Under the pieces are notes generated by a model. That model was not told the DNA's origin and did not search any database. It saw only the letters and a program-made list of their open reading frames with translations. Below are positions 7,494 through 16,015 of a DNA stretch of 64,000 nt, piece by piece. Source of the stretch: Moorena sp. SS36440bin_2 (lineage in GTDB: Bacteria > Cyanobacteriota > Cyanobacteriia > Cyanobacteriales > Coleofasciculaceae); contig WTKN01000171.1 of NCBI GenBank assembly GCA_011524395.1, forward strand, positions 1 to 64,000. Reading direction: 5' to 3'. A program made the position numbers and the translations under genes. Each line of letters begins with the position of its first letter. Position 1 is the stretch's first letter.

Positions 7494-10400
7494 TTAATAC
7501 ACTTCTTGATCACTATCATTTGGTGCTTGTCCACTGTAGTACTTTTGTCGAATGATTTTAGGCTCTGGTAAATCAAATATGGCAGATGGATTACCTTCAA
7601 GAGCAAGATTTTTAGCACTAACGAGCATAGGATCATTTCTATTAACCTGGAACTGTTCAACAGCTTTAGGTTCAAACTGTCCCAAAATCAATAGATAGTT
7701 TTTCTGTAATCTTTCTGGTGGTTCAGAGTCAAGAGCATTCTTTACTGCTTTAATATGATCGTTTTGTTTAAAGTTATTATATTTGTGCCCTAGATATAAC
7801 CAGGTTTCAGTTGCCATCAGCTTTTCTGTAAAACTAACTGAACTCTCTAAACTAGTACCAAATTTAACAATCAATTCCCATTCTTGAGCATCGATATTTG
7901 GCAGGAAGCGCATTGCTCTGATTGTAACTGCTTTTAGATACTCAACAGGCTGATCAAGCTTTTGATAATGTGTCAGTAAGCTTCTGATTTCAGCTAGATA
8001 GCCTTGCTTGGCTAGATTCTCCAGCACATTGATGGGATTGCGAATAATCCAAAAAGCTTGGCGCAAAATATCCATTAAGGTGCTAATTATATCCTCAAGT
8101 CCTAAAATAGAAAGCCTATTGAGGGCAAAACGAATATCTCTCTCCAATTTCCGTGTCTGATTTGGATTACTACCATTTAACTCGCACAGTTCTTGCCAGC
8201 TATCCTCGAATAATTTTACTAGGTCTTTACGCAAATTATCTCTATTTTCACTCCAAACATTATTAGAAGTAAGAAAAGAAGCAGACCACTGACGAATTGC
8301 CTGAAAAGATTCATCATCTGGCGGTTGTGTATACTTTAATTCTCCTTCTAATCCAAAAACGTCTTTCTGTTTTGCCAAGTCTCGCTCACGGCTTTTGTCA
8401 TTATACAAATACTTATATATTTTGTGACTTAGATCTGTATCATTTATATAAATTTTTATCTCTCTTAGGCATTGTTGATAATGATGAATATGATGCCACC
8501 ATAGTTCATCATTGTGAAAGTAACTCTTAAAAATATCGCGGTGTTTTAAATTCATTATCCACAGTGGGTTGACCACACAATCAAAGCGATCGCTCAATTT
8601 ATCTAGACGTTGATCTTGATCAGATTTCTCTAAAAACGAAGAAACCTCGTATATTCTCTCTGTTTTGTTTTCGTTGAGATTTAGTCCTCGCTTTTGTAAC
8701 TCATCTTTTACAGTATTTTCAATTATATCCATATCTTCTGGGTTGGGAATGACGAAAATCATATCATCTACATAACGATGTAGTTCAACTCCCCATTCAT
8801 TACCACTGCCAAATTTGGCATCCACTGAAGTTAAATAAATATTTGCATAAAAGGCCGAACCAATATTTCCCTGAGTAATCCCCTGACCTAATTCATGTTC
8901 ATCAATAGTTTTAGAAAGTAATAACCTAATCAGCCAACGTACCCGTTCGCTTTCTGTTAATTCCCTATAAAGTTCATGACAAAGCTTTTCTTGAATAATT
9001 TTTGTATAAAATGATTCAATGTCTACTCTTAAAATTGCCCCATTAGGATAGTTTTTAGCACTACCACGTGCTTTTTTAAGGTAATTACGATAAGCTTTAA
9101 AATAATACTCATAAAGATATTCTGTATCTCGTTGTTTACCAGAGATTCTGTAGGCGTAGCTACTACCTCTTAGTTGAGATGACTTGTCACCTAATTTCTG
9201 AATAATTGCGACGGATAAAATTTCTTCTTCAATTCGTGACAGTCCTCTTGGACGAGTCTTTTCCACATTCTTAGAAAATTTATAAGAGATGGTTTGATCT
9301 ACTAAGGCAACATCACTAGCATAAGCACATAATTGTTCTTGTAATTTGGCAATATTTGAATCTAAATTAGTTTCAAAAAGACGCAATTCAGTCTCATCAC
9401 ATAAAGACTCCGATAAGAGATTGCGACGTGCCCTGGCCCAGGCTAAGTTGAGATTATCAGGACTGATAACTTCATTCCAATCTTTATCTTCTGCTCGATC
9501 TGCACTCGATATTGTCTGAAAATCAGCATAGAATAATTTTGTTTTATACTCTATGATGCCTTGATTATCTCTCCAATAGCTACTTTTAGGATTAATAAAA
9601 TATATTTCGTTATTAGCGTTATATATTTGTTCAACTGTATGACGCTTTCCTATACTTACTCTAAAAGTACATGCCATTTCTCTAACTCGTTCTTCCAAAG
9701 TTATTTCACTATCAGTATTTCTTTGAACATGTTTTTCAATATTTTTAGTTGCAATAGTTAAAACATGCATTGTATCAACTGGAACATCCTCAATTATTTC
9801 CTTATAAGCCTGAGCCTCAGCATTACCAAATTTCTCAGGAATATCTGTAATAAACTTGCACATTTCAGGATCTATCTCCAGCAAGGCATTATAATCAGAT
9901 TCTTGGTTTCTGAAAACTTGGCTTAGTGGAGAAATAACATTTAATTGAATTGTTAAAAGATTTGAAATACAAGGTAATTCTAAGATATCAAGTTCTTCTT
10001 TAAGATTTTGGATAATCCCAAGAGTAGCTTCTGGAAATCCACTTTGAACACATTTAAAATCAAGCCCTATTGTCTCTAAAGTATAAGATTGACATTTCTG
10101 CATGAGTTGTTTGTAAAGAAGAACTGAGAATTTATTTGGATCTACACCAATAGCAAAAATTTTGACATCATTTGGAATTTTATCTTGTTCTTTCAGGGTA
10201 AGTATTGCTTCGATACAAGCAGCAGTACCGGCTCCAGCACCACATCCAATATCTAGAATGCACAATCTTTGCTTATGCCTAAGCCAGCTTATTAATCTGT
10301 CTTCTCCAATCACATTTTCTAAAATGTGTGCAGCTTTAAAGTAGTGTGTTGGGAAAAGATAGTAATACTGAAAAGCCACACTCTTTAGATCTTCTCCTTG

Positions 10401-10544
10401 TAGTATCTTTTGCCACTTTCCACGAGGATCTATTGATTTGTATCCCTTGGCTAGCTCAATACCATCAAGCCACTCATGTACAGCAGTGTAAGCATCGGCA
10501 ACAATAGGATGAAAACGACGATATGTACGTGGTTGTTCAGTCAC
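7494..10544 (-). CDS. Methyltransferase-reverse transcriptase fusion protein (UG/DRT-like)
   Basis: A 1,016-residue fusion. Residues ~55-270 form a class I SAM methyltransferase-like domain: motif I LDIGCGAGAG at 97-106 and the acidic GVDPN near 135. Residues ~430-640 are a reverse transcriptase: motif A RVDIESFY (506-513), motif B QGITQGNIGSAFYANIYL (554-571), catalytic YVDD (591-594) and a motif D/E-like LNLNENKTERI. About 375 mainly helical residues of unknown function follow. There is no maturase, HNH or msr/msd, so it is neither a group II intron nor a retron. It resembles the unknown-group (UG) or defence-associated RTs, but I cannot assign a named subtype. The start is the GTG at 10544, which overlaps the helicase stop as GTGA with AAAGGAG 8 bases upstream, so the two genes are translationally coupled. 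A GTG three codons earlier overlaps the ribosome-binding site. Confidence 0.85.
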   Translation of the reverse strand: MTEQPRTYRRFHPIVADAYTAVHEWLDGIELAKGYKSIDPRGKWQKILQGEDLKSVAFQYYYLFPTHYFKAAHILENVIGEDRLISWLRHKQRLCILDIGCGAGAGTAACIEAILTLKEQDKIPNDVKIFAIGVDPNKFSVLLYKQLMQKCQSYTLETIGLDFKCVQSGFPEATLGIIQNLKEELDILELPCISNLLTIQLNVISPLSQVFRNQESDYNALLEIDPEMCKFITDIPEKFGNAEAQAYKEIIEDVPVDTMHVLTIATKNIEKHVQRNTDSEITLEERVREMACTFRVSIGKRHTVEQIYNANNEIYFINPKSSYWRDNQGIIEYKTKLFYADFQTISSADRAEDKDWNEVISPDNLNLAWARARRNLLSESLCDETELRLFETNLDSNIAKLQEQLCAYASDVALVDQTISYKFSKNVEKTRPRGLSRIEEEILSVAIIQKLGDKSSQLRGSSYAYRISGKQRDTEYLYEYYFKAYRNYLKKARGSAKNYPNGAILRVDIESFYTKIIQEKLCHELYRELTESERVRWLIRLLLSKTIDEHELGQGITQGNIGSAFYANIYLTSVDAKFGSGNEWGVELHRYVDDMIFVIPNPEDMDIIENTVKDELQKRGLNLNENKTERIYEVSSFLEKSDQDQRLDKLSDRFDCVVNPLWIMNLKHRDIFKSYFHNDELWWHHIHHYQQCLREIKIYINDTDLSHKIYKYLYNDKSRERDLAKQKDVFGLEGELKYTQPPDDESFQAIRQWSASFLTSNNVWSENRDNLRKDLVKLFEDSWQELCELNGSNPNQTRKLERDIRFALNRLSILGLEDIISTLMDILRQAFWIIRNPINVLENLAKQGYLAEIRSLLTHYQKLDQPVEYLKAVTIRAMRFLPNIDAQEWELIVKFGTSLESSVSFTEKLMATETWLYLGHKYNNFKQNDHIKAVKNALDSEPPERLQKNYLLILGQFEPKAVEQFQVNRNDPMLVSAKNLALEGNPSAIFDLPEPKIIRQKYYSGQAPNDSDQEVY

Positions 10545-12997
10545 TGAATGCACTCCTTTGGGATTTGATTAATAAAGTTACTAATTTTTTTGGAAAAACC
10601 GCTGGCATCTTGGGAATAAGCTGATATAAATAACCTCTGTTTTGCCCTAGTCATAGCTACATAAAACAACCGCCTTTCTTCTTCAAGATTATTATCGCGA
10701 ATACTAAAATAACTAGGGAATTCATTTTGAACAGCACCGGCAATGAAAATACTGTCAAACTCTAAACCTTTGGATTGATGAACTGTGATAATTGGAACTT
10801 GATTATTGTCTTGAGAAACTCGATCTAAGTTTTTAGCAAGAGCGGTAAATTCAAGAATGCTACGTAAAGCTGTGTCAGGGTGCAAATTTAGATCGTCTTG
10901 TGCTTGGAAAAACCCTAAAAGATGGTGGATATTTTGCAGGCGTTTCTTTTCAGATTTATAATAATTGTATAGTCCAGATTCTACCAATAATTTATCCAGC
11001 AAATCGGAAGGTCTTAATGATTGGCTAACATCGCGCCAGTGCTCTACCTGTTCAGCAAGTCCTTCAAATAGCTCACCATAACGGTACACTAAAGCTTGAC
11101 GATAATCCGCTCTTCGTTCCACCAAAGGTATGAGTAGCCCCAACAAATCAATCGTGGTTTCCACATCATCCATTGCCTTATGGCTAGGTAGGTGGGTAAG
11201 ATTGAGATGCTCTGCCAAAACTTCCAAACTGTAGCGTTCAGATTCAATGAAACGATTCGCTAGTTCTAGGGTGTCCTCCCATTGCAGCTTTTTTGGATAA
11301 CTAACACCAGCTTTTTGAGCTTGAGCTGCCACCATCTTAATATCAAAGCCCACATTGTGTCCAACTAGCAGAGAATCCCCGATAAACTTGAAGAATTCAC
11401 CAAATACATCCTTAGCATTTCTACCATTTTCTGCCAAAAAGCGATCGCTATGTCCGTGTATTCTTTCCGAGTCACCAACGCTAACGGTATTAGTAATATA
11501 AGCGTGAAATCTAGCTTGTGGTTTCCCATCAACTAGACGAATTGCTGCAATTTCAACCACTTCATCTTGACTCACTGAAAACCCTGTTGTTTCCACATCA
11601 AAAACTGTTACGACTCCAGATGAATAGGCGCTTACAAGTTCACTAAAAGGATCTCCATCTGTAAATGTGCGGCTTGATACCATGTCAGTTAAACTAAAGC
11701 CACAATTTTTGCCTTCTTCAAGAAGAGCTTTAATCGTCCCATCACCAATTCCACGACTTGGACGTAGCAACATCCGACGCATTGCCCCTGCATCAAAAGG
11801 ATTTATAATCAGACGTAGGTAAGCAAGAGCATCTTTGACTTCCTGTCGCATGAAAAATTGGAATCGCTCAACTGTAATACAAGGAATACCCATGGGTTCC
11901 AATATCTGACTGATAATCTCTGTGCGTTTATGGTTACGAGCAAGAACTGCTACTCGACTATAAAAAAAATCCTTTTGCTTACTTGCTAGTTGCTGGATTT
12001 GTTCACCAATCCACTCTGCTTCTTTCCACTCATTATTTGCTAAATGGAATTGAATCAACTCACCATCTTTACACTCAGGCGCTGGTGTAATGTTTGTTTG
12101 TCGATTTTCAAAGGAATCGGCAAATCCAGAAGCAGCATTAAGCAGGACTTTTGTTGCTCGATAGTTCCAGGTTAAAGAATAGCTTGTAGGATTGAAATCA
12201 TGATAAAATTGTTTAACTACCTTCTCTGGTTCAGAGCCTCGCCATTCATAAATCGTCTGATCTAAATCTCCAATCATCCCTAAATTACCACTGTTGGCAG
12301 CCAAGTGCTTGACAATACCATACTCTGACAGATGGGTGTCTTGAACTTCGTCAACTTGAACAAAATCAAACTTATCTGCCCAACGTTGGCTAATCTCTGG
12401 TTCATGGTGTACCATGAGACGAACATAAAATATCAGATCTGCAAAGTCTAAGGCATGACGCTTTTGAAGGATAGTTTGATACTGAGCAGCACGTTGAGCG
12501 TAGTTATTCCCTAATGGGGCATATAGATTTTCAACCAGATTATCTAGAGATAATTGATATTTTTCAGCCTGAATTTTGCACTTAACTAAGCTAGAAAACA
12601 ACTGCTGGGCATCTCTATCTTTCAATACATGGAAAACTTCCTTAACCAATTCGAGACAATCATTATCGTCATAAATCACGAAATCTGTTGGCAGTCCAAT
12701 CTGACGAGCTTCCATGCGTAGTATGGAGGCACACAAACCATGAAAAGTCTTAATTGTTAGGTGCTGTAGTTGTTCTGGACAATACTGAGATAATCGCCCG
12801 CTCATTTCCTTGGCAGCTCGATTGGTAAAGGTCAGGCATAGAATTCGTTGAGGAGAGATACCCTGATTAATTGCACATAAAACCCGCTCTGCTAAAACAC
12901 GAGTTTTGCCTGTACCAACCGGAGCAAGTACCAAAATTGCGCCTTCTACGTGGCTAGCGATCGCATTTTGTTCTGCGTTAAGCTCGTTGCTGAACAT
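10541..12997 (-). CDS. UvrD/PcrA-type superfamily 1 helicase with inserted DnaQ-like 3'-5' exonuclease
   Basis: An 818-residue SF1A helicase. It shows Walker A APVGTGKT (25-32), motif Ia LTFTNRAAKEM, Walker B VDEVQD (215-220), motif III GDLDQTIYEWRG (243-254), motif V VHQSKGLEFD (739-748) and motif VI LFYVAMTRAKQ (777-787). Between helicase subdomains, at ~462-630, sits a complete DEDDh exonuclease: Exo I FDVETTG (466-472), Exo II LVGHNVGFDIKM and Exo III SHKAMDDVETT (605-615). Helicase and 3'-5' exonuclease could unwind and degrade one strand. It is the first gene of a two-gene operon with the methyltransferase-RT fusion, overlapping by 4 bases. It is neither the housekeeping UvrD, which lacks DnaQ, nor DinG. 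Confidence 0.9.
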   Translation of the reverse strand: MFSNELNAEQNAIASHVEGAILVLAPVGTGKTRVLAERVLCAINQGISPQRILCLTFTNRAAKEMSGRLSQYCPEQLQHLTIKTFHGLCASILRMEARQIGLPTDFVIYDDNDCLELVKEVFHVLKDRDAQQLFSSLVKCKIQAEKYQLSLDNLVENLYAPLGNNYAQRAAQYQTILQKRHALDFADLIFYVRLMVHHEPEISQRWADKFDFVQVDEVQDTHLSEYGIVKHLAANSGNLGMIGDLDQTIYEWRGSEPEKVVKQFYHDFNPTSYSLTWNYRATKVLLNAASGFADSFENRQTNITPAPECKDGELIQFHLANNEWKEAEWIGEQIQQLASKQKDFFYSRVAVLARNHKRTEIISQILEPMGIPCITVERFQFFMRQEVKDALAYLRLIINPFDAGAMRRMLLRPSRGIGDGTIKALLEEGKNCGFSLTDMVSSRTFTDGDPFSELVSAYSSGVVTVFDVETTGFSVSQDEVVEIAAIRLVDGKPQARFHAYITNTVSVGDSERIHGHSDRFLAENGRNAKDVFGEFFKFIGDSLLVGHNVGFDIKMVAAQAQKAGVSYPKKLQWEDTLELANRFIESERYSLEVLAEHLNLTHLPSHKAMDDVETTIDLLGLLIPLVERRADYRQALVYRYGELFEGLAEQVEHWRDVSQSLRPSDLLDKLLVESGLYNYYKSEKKRLQNIHHLLGFFQAQDDLNLHPDTALRSILEFTALAKNLDRVSQDNNQVPIITVHQSKGLEFDSIFIAGAVQNEFPSYFSIRDNNLEEERRLFYVAMTRAKQRLFISAYSQDASGFSKKISNFINQIPKECIQ

Positions 12998-13144
12998 GAA
13001 GAGGTCTAACTAAATTTTAATTACAGGTAATTCTTTGGTGTTGCGTCAGTAGTGGAATGGTTAACCAGAAAGGCAAATTTGTTTATACTTTAAAAATAAC
13101 TAATCAGCCTGATTGATTACTGCATCACCACATTCGTTACATTT

Positions 13145-13170
13145 AGGTGCGACCCGTGGCGAATTTAATT
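13145..13170. repeat. 26-bp interspersed repeat, inverted exact copy at 36487-36512
   Basis: The 26 bases starting aggtgcgacccgtggcg are the exact reverse complement of 36487-36512. At the distant site the sequence is joined to a copy of the 50-bp palindromic repeat. Here it stands alone, about 150 bp upstream of the helicase start. Confidence 0.7.
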
Positions 13171-13435
13171 CTTAATGGGTCAAGCGCACCGTTTCAAATA
13201 TGAGATGCACCGAATTACGGCATGAATGAGGGATAGACAGGTATGTGCTTTGGTGGCACCGGCACCTGCCAAAACTTCAGGTAATTCACTAACAGTCGTA
13301 TCGAATACTTCAGTATTTATACTGACAGAGAATAATACAAAATCTTGGGATGTAGCCGAGCTAGATCGTGCCTCAATCGAGTTAAATCACCCGAACCTCA
13401 GGTCATATAGCACTACCCATTCAGATGTTTGACAT

Positions 13436-13458
13436 TGTCTTGATGCAGTCGCTCATGG
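13436..13458. repeat. Partial copy of the 50-bp 'cttgatgcag' palindromic repeat
   Basis: tgtcttgatgcagtcgctca matches the left arm of the repeat that interrupts the IS4-like transposase at 58997-59048. The right arm is missing here. Confidence 0.6.
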
Positions 13459-13571
13459 TTTGAATTTACCGTAAGACAGTTGAGCCTTAATCAATAAGTT
13501 TTACCCCTTTTCTCCATAGCCTAGCAACCATAAAGGCTCAACTGTCTAAGGTTTCGTCTCCGGGGGAAACC

Positions 13572-13635
13572 ACGGCAGTCGCTCATGGGGGGAACCCCCA
13601 AGACCGCGCTGCCTCCCCAAGACCGCGCTGCATCG
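13572..13635. repeat. Copy of the 50-bp palindromic repeat with duplicated right arm
   Basis: Reads gcagtcgctcatgggggg, then aacccccaagaccgcgctgc, followed by a second ccccaagaccgcgctgcatc segment. The ends can pair as a hairpin around the G-run/C-run centre. It belongs to the same family as 36436 and 58997. Confidence 0.65.
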
Positions 13636-13956
13636 CTCCTAAACTCCGAAACTTAGTCATAGCTTACGTTTGACTTCTGACGTAAGAACCTTTCTGACTT
13701 GCGCGTAGCGCTATATCTGTGGGATTGGCTGCTAAAATCAAGATTCTTTTCATCGCACTCTTTATGAAATTTATGAAGCGTACTTCATAAAGATACAATT
13801 GACAACTGTATGATTCGGGAAAATTTATACAAATTTGCCGTCAAAGATTACCAATCTGCAGTCGTGAACAGCATCTGTGTACTTCTGCATTGCTTCAGTG
13901 TAGACTAGGGCGCTGTTTATGGCGTTGCTTAATAATGGAATGATTTTAAGAGTGAG

Positions 13957-14050
13957 GTGGAATAGGCATCTTGCTGTAGAATGGGCATCTTGCGTGGAAC
14001 TGGCATCTTGCCAGTTCCAATATATTTTCGGGCGGGCAGGATGCCCACTC
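13957..14050. repeat. Interspersed 'ggcatcttgcc' repeat cluster
   Basis: Repeated ggcatcttgc units and an inverted aggatgcccactctacga arm give a hairpin-prone tract. A related copy lies at 61308-61372 (gaacgggcatcttgcccgtt). Translations of this family account for the spurious plus-strand frame here. Confidence 0.6.
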
Positions 14051-14346
14051 TACGAATATTCATTCAAAGACTGACGCAACGCCCTGTTGATAATATGATT
14101 AGCTCCACAGCTGTAGCGGATAGCATCTATCAAGGTGCCGCTGCGGACTTCATACAGAATTTCCTGGTCTGCAAGCACTGGTGCCTTAATGCAGTGGTGT
14201 CGGTCGCCAGGGTTTTTGTTCTCGCCATCATCAGAAACCACTGGTGGCTGATGCCGCCCTGGTTGACTGACAACCAAAGGCGATCAAGCATATTCTTTTA
14301 TCAATGATTATCTGGACTTATCAATGATTACCGGGACTTTAAATAC

Positions 14347-14664
14347 TTAAAGCTTAACTTCAATATCAACTCCAGCAGGCAAATCCAATTTCATCAGAGC
14401 ATCAATAGTCTTTGAAGAAGGCTGATAAATATCAATAATCCGTTGGTGAGTACGTGTTTCAAAGTGTTCCCGAGAATCTTTATCAACGTGGGGCGATCGC
14501 AAAACACAGTAAATACGACGTCGAGTGGGTAAGGGAATCGGGCCAATAGCTGTAGCATTTGTGCGGTTTGCTGTATCTACAATCTTCTCACAGGAAGTGT
14601 CCAGCAAGCGTCGATCAAAGGCTTTTAGTCGAATCCGAATTTTCTGCTGTTGAATAGTTGCCAT
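14347..14664 (-). CDS. rpsJ: 30S ribosomal protein S10
   Basis: A full-length 105-residue S10 protein, part of the 30S head and also the NusE antitermination factor. It begins [17 protein letters not shown] and contains the family segments [29 protein letters not shown] and the C-terminal [11 protein letters not shown]. It is the last gene of the str operon, 98 bp downstream of tuf, as in many cyanobacteria. A hairpin in that gap may modulate its expression relative to tuf. Confidence 0.97.
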   Translation of the reverse strand: MATIQQQKIRIRLKAFDRRLLDTSCEKIVDTANRTNATAIGPIPLPTRRRIYCVLRSPHVDKDSREHFETRTHQRIIDIYQPSSKTIDALMKLDLPAGVDIEVKL

Positions 14665-14713
14665 TTTTTTAATTTTCTAGGTTCTTTTCTTAGCTAAAAT
14701 AAACATGAATAAA

Positions 14714-14741
14714 GAGCAGAGAAGCTAGAGCTTCCCTGCTC
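14714..14741 (-). terminator. Hairpin between tuf and rpsJ (internal terminator/attenuator)
   Basis: The transcript of the minus strand folds into a 13-bp stem (gagcagggaagct / agcttctctgctc, one G-U pair) with a 2-base loop, followed by a T-rich stretch (tttattcatgttta). It could partly terminate after tuf, lowering rpsJ transcription. Confidence 0.5.
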
Positions 14742-14762
14742 CTACTCTATATTAGAGTACTG

Positions 14763-15992
14763 CTATTCGAGAATCTTACTGACCACACCTGAGCCGATGG
14801 TGCGACCACCTTCACGGATAGCAAAGCGCATTCCTTGTTCAATCGCAATGGGGTTAATCAGGCTCACCGTCATTTTGATGCGATCGCCTGGCATCACCAT
14901 CTCAGCTGTAGAGCCATCGTCAGCAGTAAAGGCATCAATAGTGCCAGTCACATCAGTGGTTCGTACATAGAACTGAGGGCGATAGCCAGAGAAGAAGGGA
15001 GTATGACGTCCACCTTCTTCTTTCTTCAGGACATATACCTCAGATTCAAACTTGGTGTGAGGGGTGATTGAACCGGGCTTGGCAAGTACCATACCCCGCT
15101 CAATGTTCTCTTTTTGGATACCCCGCAGCAGTAGCCCAACATTGTCTCCAGCCATCCCTTCGTCTAGGGTCTTCTGGAACATTTCCACACCAGTTACGGT
15201 GGTGTTACGGGTCTCTTTAAGCCCGATGATTTCTACCGTCTCACCAACTTTAACCTTACCCCGCTCGATTCGACCGGTGGCAACAGTTCCCCGACCAGTG
15301 ATGGAGAAGACATCTTCCACTGCCATCAGGAATGGCTTATCCACATCCCGCTCTGGTGTGGGAATGTATGAGTCTACATTCTCCATCAGTGATAGCACCA
15401 CATCAGTCCACTCATTGTCACCTTTGGCAATGCTTGGATTCTCGGTCAGGGCGTTTACAGCCATTAAGGCTGACCCAGCCACAATCGGGATATTGTCCCC
15501 GTCAAAGTCGTATTCGCTCAACAGTTCCCGAATTTCCAGTTCTACTAGCTCTAGGAGTTCTTCATCATCTACTTGGTCTTTCTTATTTAAGAAAACCACG
15601 ATGTTAGGAACTCCCACCTGCCGAGCTAGGAGGATATGTTCTTTAGTTTGTGGCATGGCACCGTCAGCGGCAGAAACCACCAGAATTGCCCCATCCATTT
15701 GCGCCGCACCCGTGATCATGTTTTTCACATAGTCAGCGTGGCCTGGGCAATCTACGTGGGCATAGTGGCGATTTTCGGTTTCGTACTCCACATGAGCAGT
15801 ATTGATGGTAATCCCCCGTGCTTTTTCCTCAGGAGCTGCATCAATTTCCTCGTAGTTCCTCGCTTTTGCCTTCCCTTGAGCCGCCAATGTCATAGTAATC
15901 GCAGCTGTTAGGGTAGTCTTGCCGTGGTCTACGTGACCAATCGTGCCAATGTTGACGTGGGGTTTATTCCTTTCAAACTTTTCGCGTGCCAT
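14763..15992 (-). CDS. tuf: Translation elongation factor Tu
   Basis: A 409-residue EF-Tu, the GTPase that delivers aminoacyl-tRNA to the ribosomal A site. G1 is GHVDHGKTT, the switch region is [11 protein letters not shown]3 is [12 protein letters not shown] and G4 is NKKDQ. The C-terminus [15 protein letters not shown] is intact. The length equals that of other cyanobacterial EF-Tu proteins. It is 23 bp downstream of fusA and co-directional in the str operon. Confidence 0.98.
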   Translation of the reverse strand: MAREKFERNKPHVNIGTIGHVDHGKTTLTAAITMTLAAQGKAKARNYEEIDAAPEEKARGITINTAHVEYETENRHYAHVDCPGHADYVKNMITGAAQMDGAILVVSAADGAMPQTKEHILLARQVGVPNIVVFLNKKDQVDDEELLELVELEIRELLSEYDFDGDNIPIVAGSALMAVNALTENPSIAKGDNEWTDVVLSLMENVDSYIPTPERDVDKPFLMAVEDVFSITGRGTVATGRIERGKVKVGETVEIIGLKETRNTTVTGVEMFQKTLDEGMAGDNVGLLLRGIQKENIERGMVLAKPGSITPHTKFESEVYVLKKEEGGRHTPFFSGYRPQFYVRTTDVTGTIDAFTADDGSTAEMVMPGDRIKMTVSLINPIAIEQGMRFAIREGGRTIGSGVVSKILE

Positions 15993-16015
15993 GAATTACA
16001 TGTTCCTTTTTTTTG

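Larger units (their letters stand above)
12998..14346. other. 1.35-kb repeat-rich intergenic region upstream of the helicase-RT operon
   Basis: This stretch should hold the promoter of the helicase-RT operon. It carries several interspersed repeats (listed separately at 13145, 13436, 13572 and 13957). Short frames such as 13226-13432 (+) and 13981-14307 (+) look non-coding; the latter mostly translates a repeat. A 75-codon minus frame at 14050-14277 reads somewhat protein-like but has no recognisable family. Confidence 0.5.

Noticed and set aside
7494-10544. Group II intron or retron assignment for the RT
   Set aside because: There is no maturase (X) or HNH domain, no intron 5'/3' structural elements beside the gene, and no msr/msd-type inverted region immediately upstream; the upstream neighbour is a coupled helicase.
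13226-13432. 68-codon plus-strand ORF upstream of the helicase operon
   Set aside because: No family resemblance and no ribosome-binding site; not convincing as a partner gene of the RT system.
14050-14277. Minus-strand ORF of 75 codons
   Set aside because: The composition is partly protein-like but there is no family or ribosome-binding site, and it lies in a repeat-rich gap. Left out as a gene.
13981-14307. Plus-strand ORF of 108 codons
   Set aside because: Its first part is a translation of the ggcatcttgcc interspersed repeat; the rest lacks family resemblance.
15064-15732. 222-codon ORF antisense to tuf
   Set aside because: Serine/threonine-rich shadow of a highly conserved gene on the other strand.
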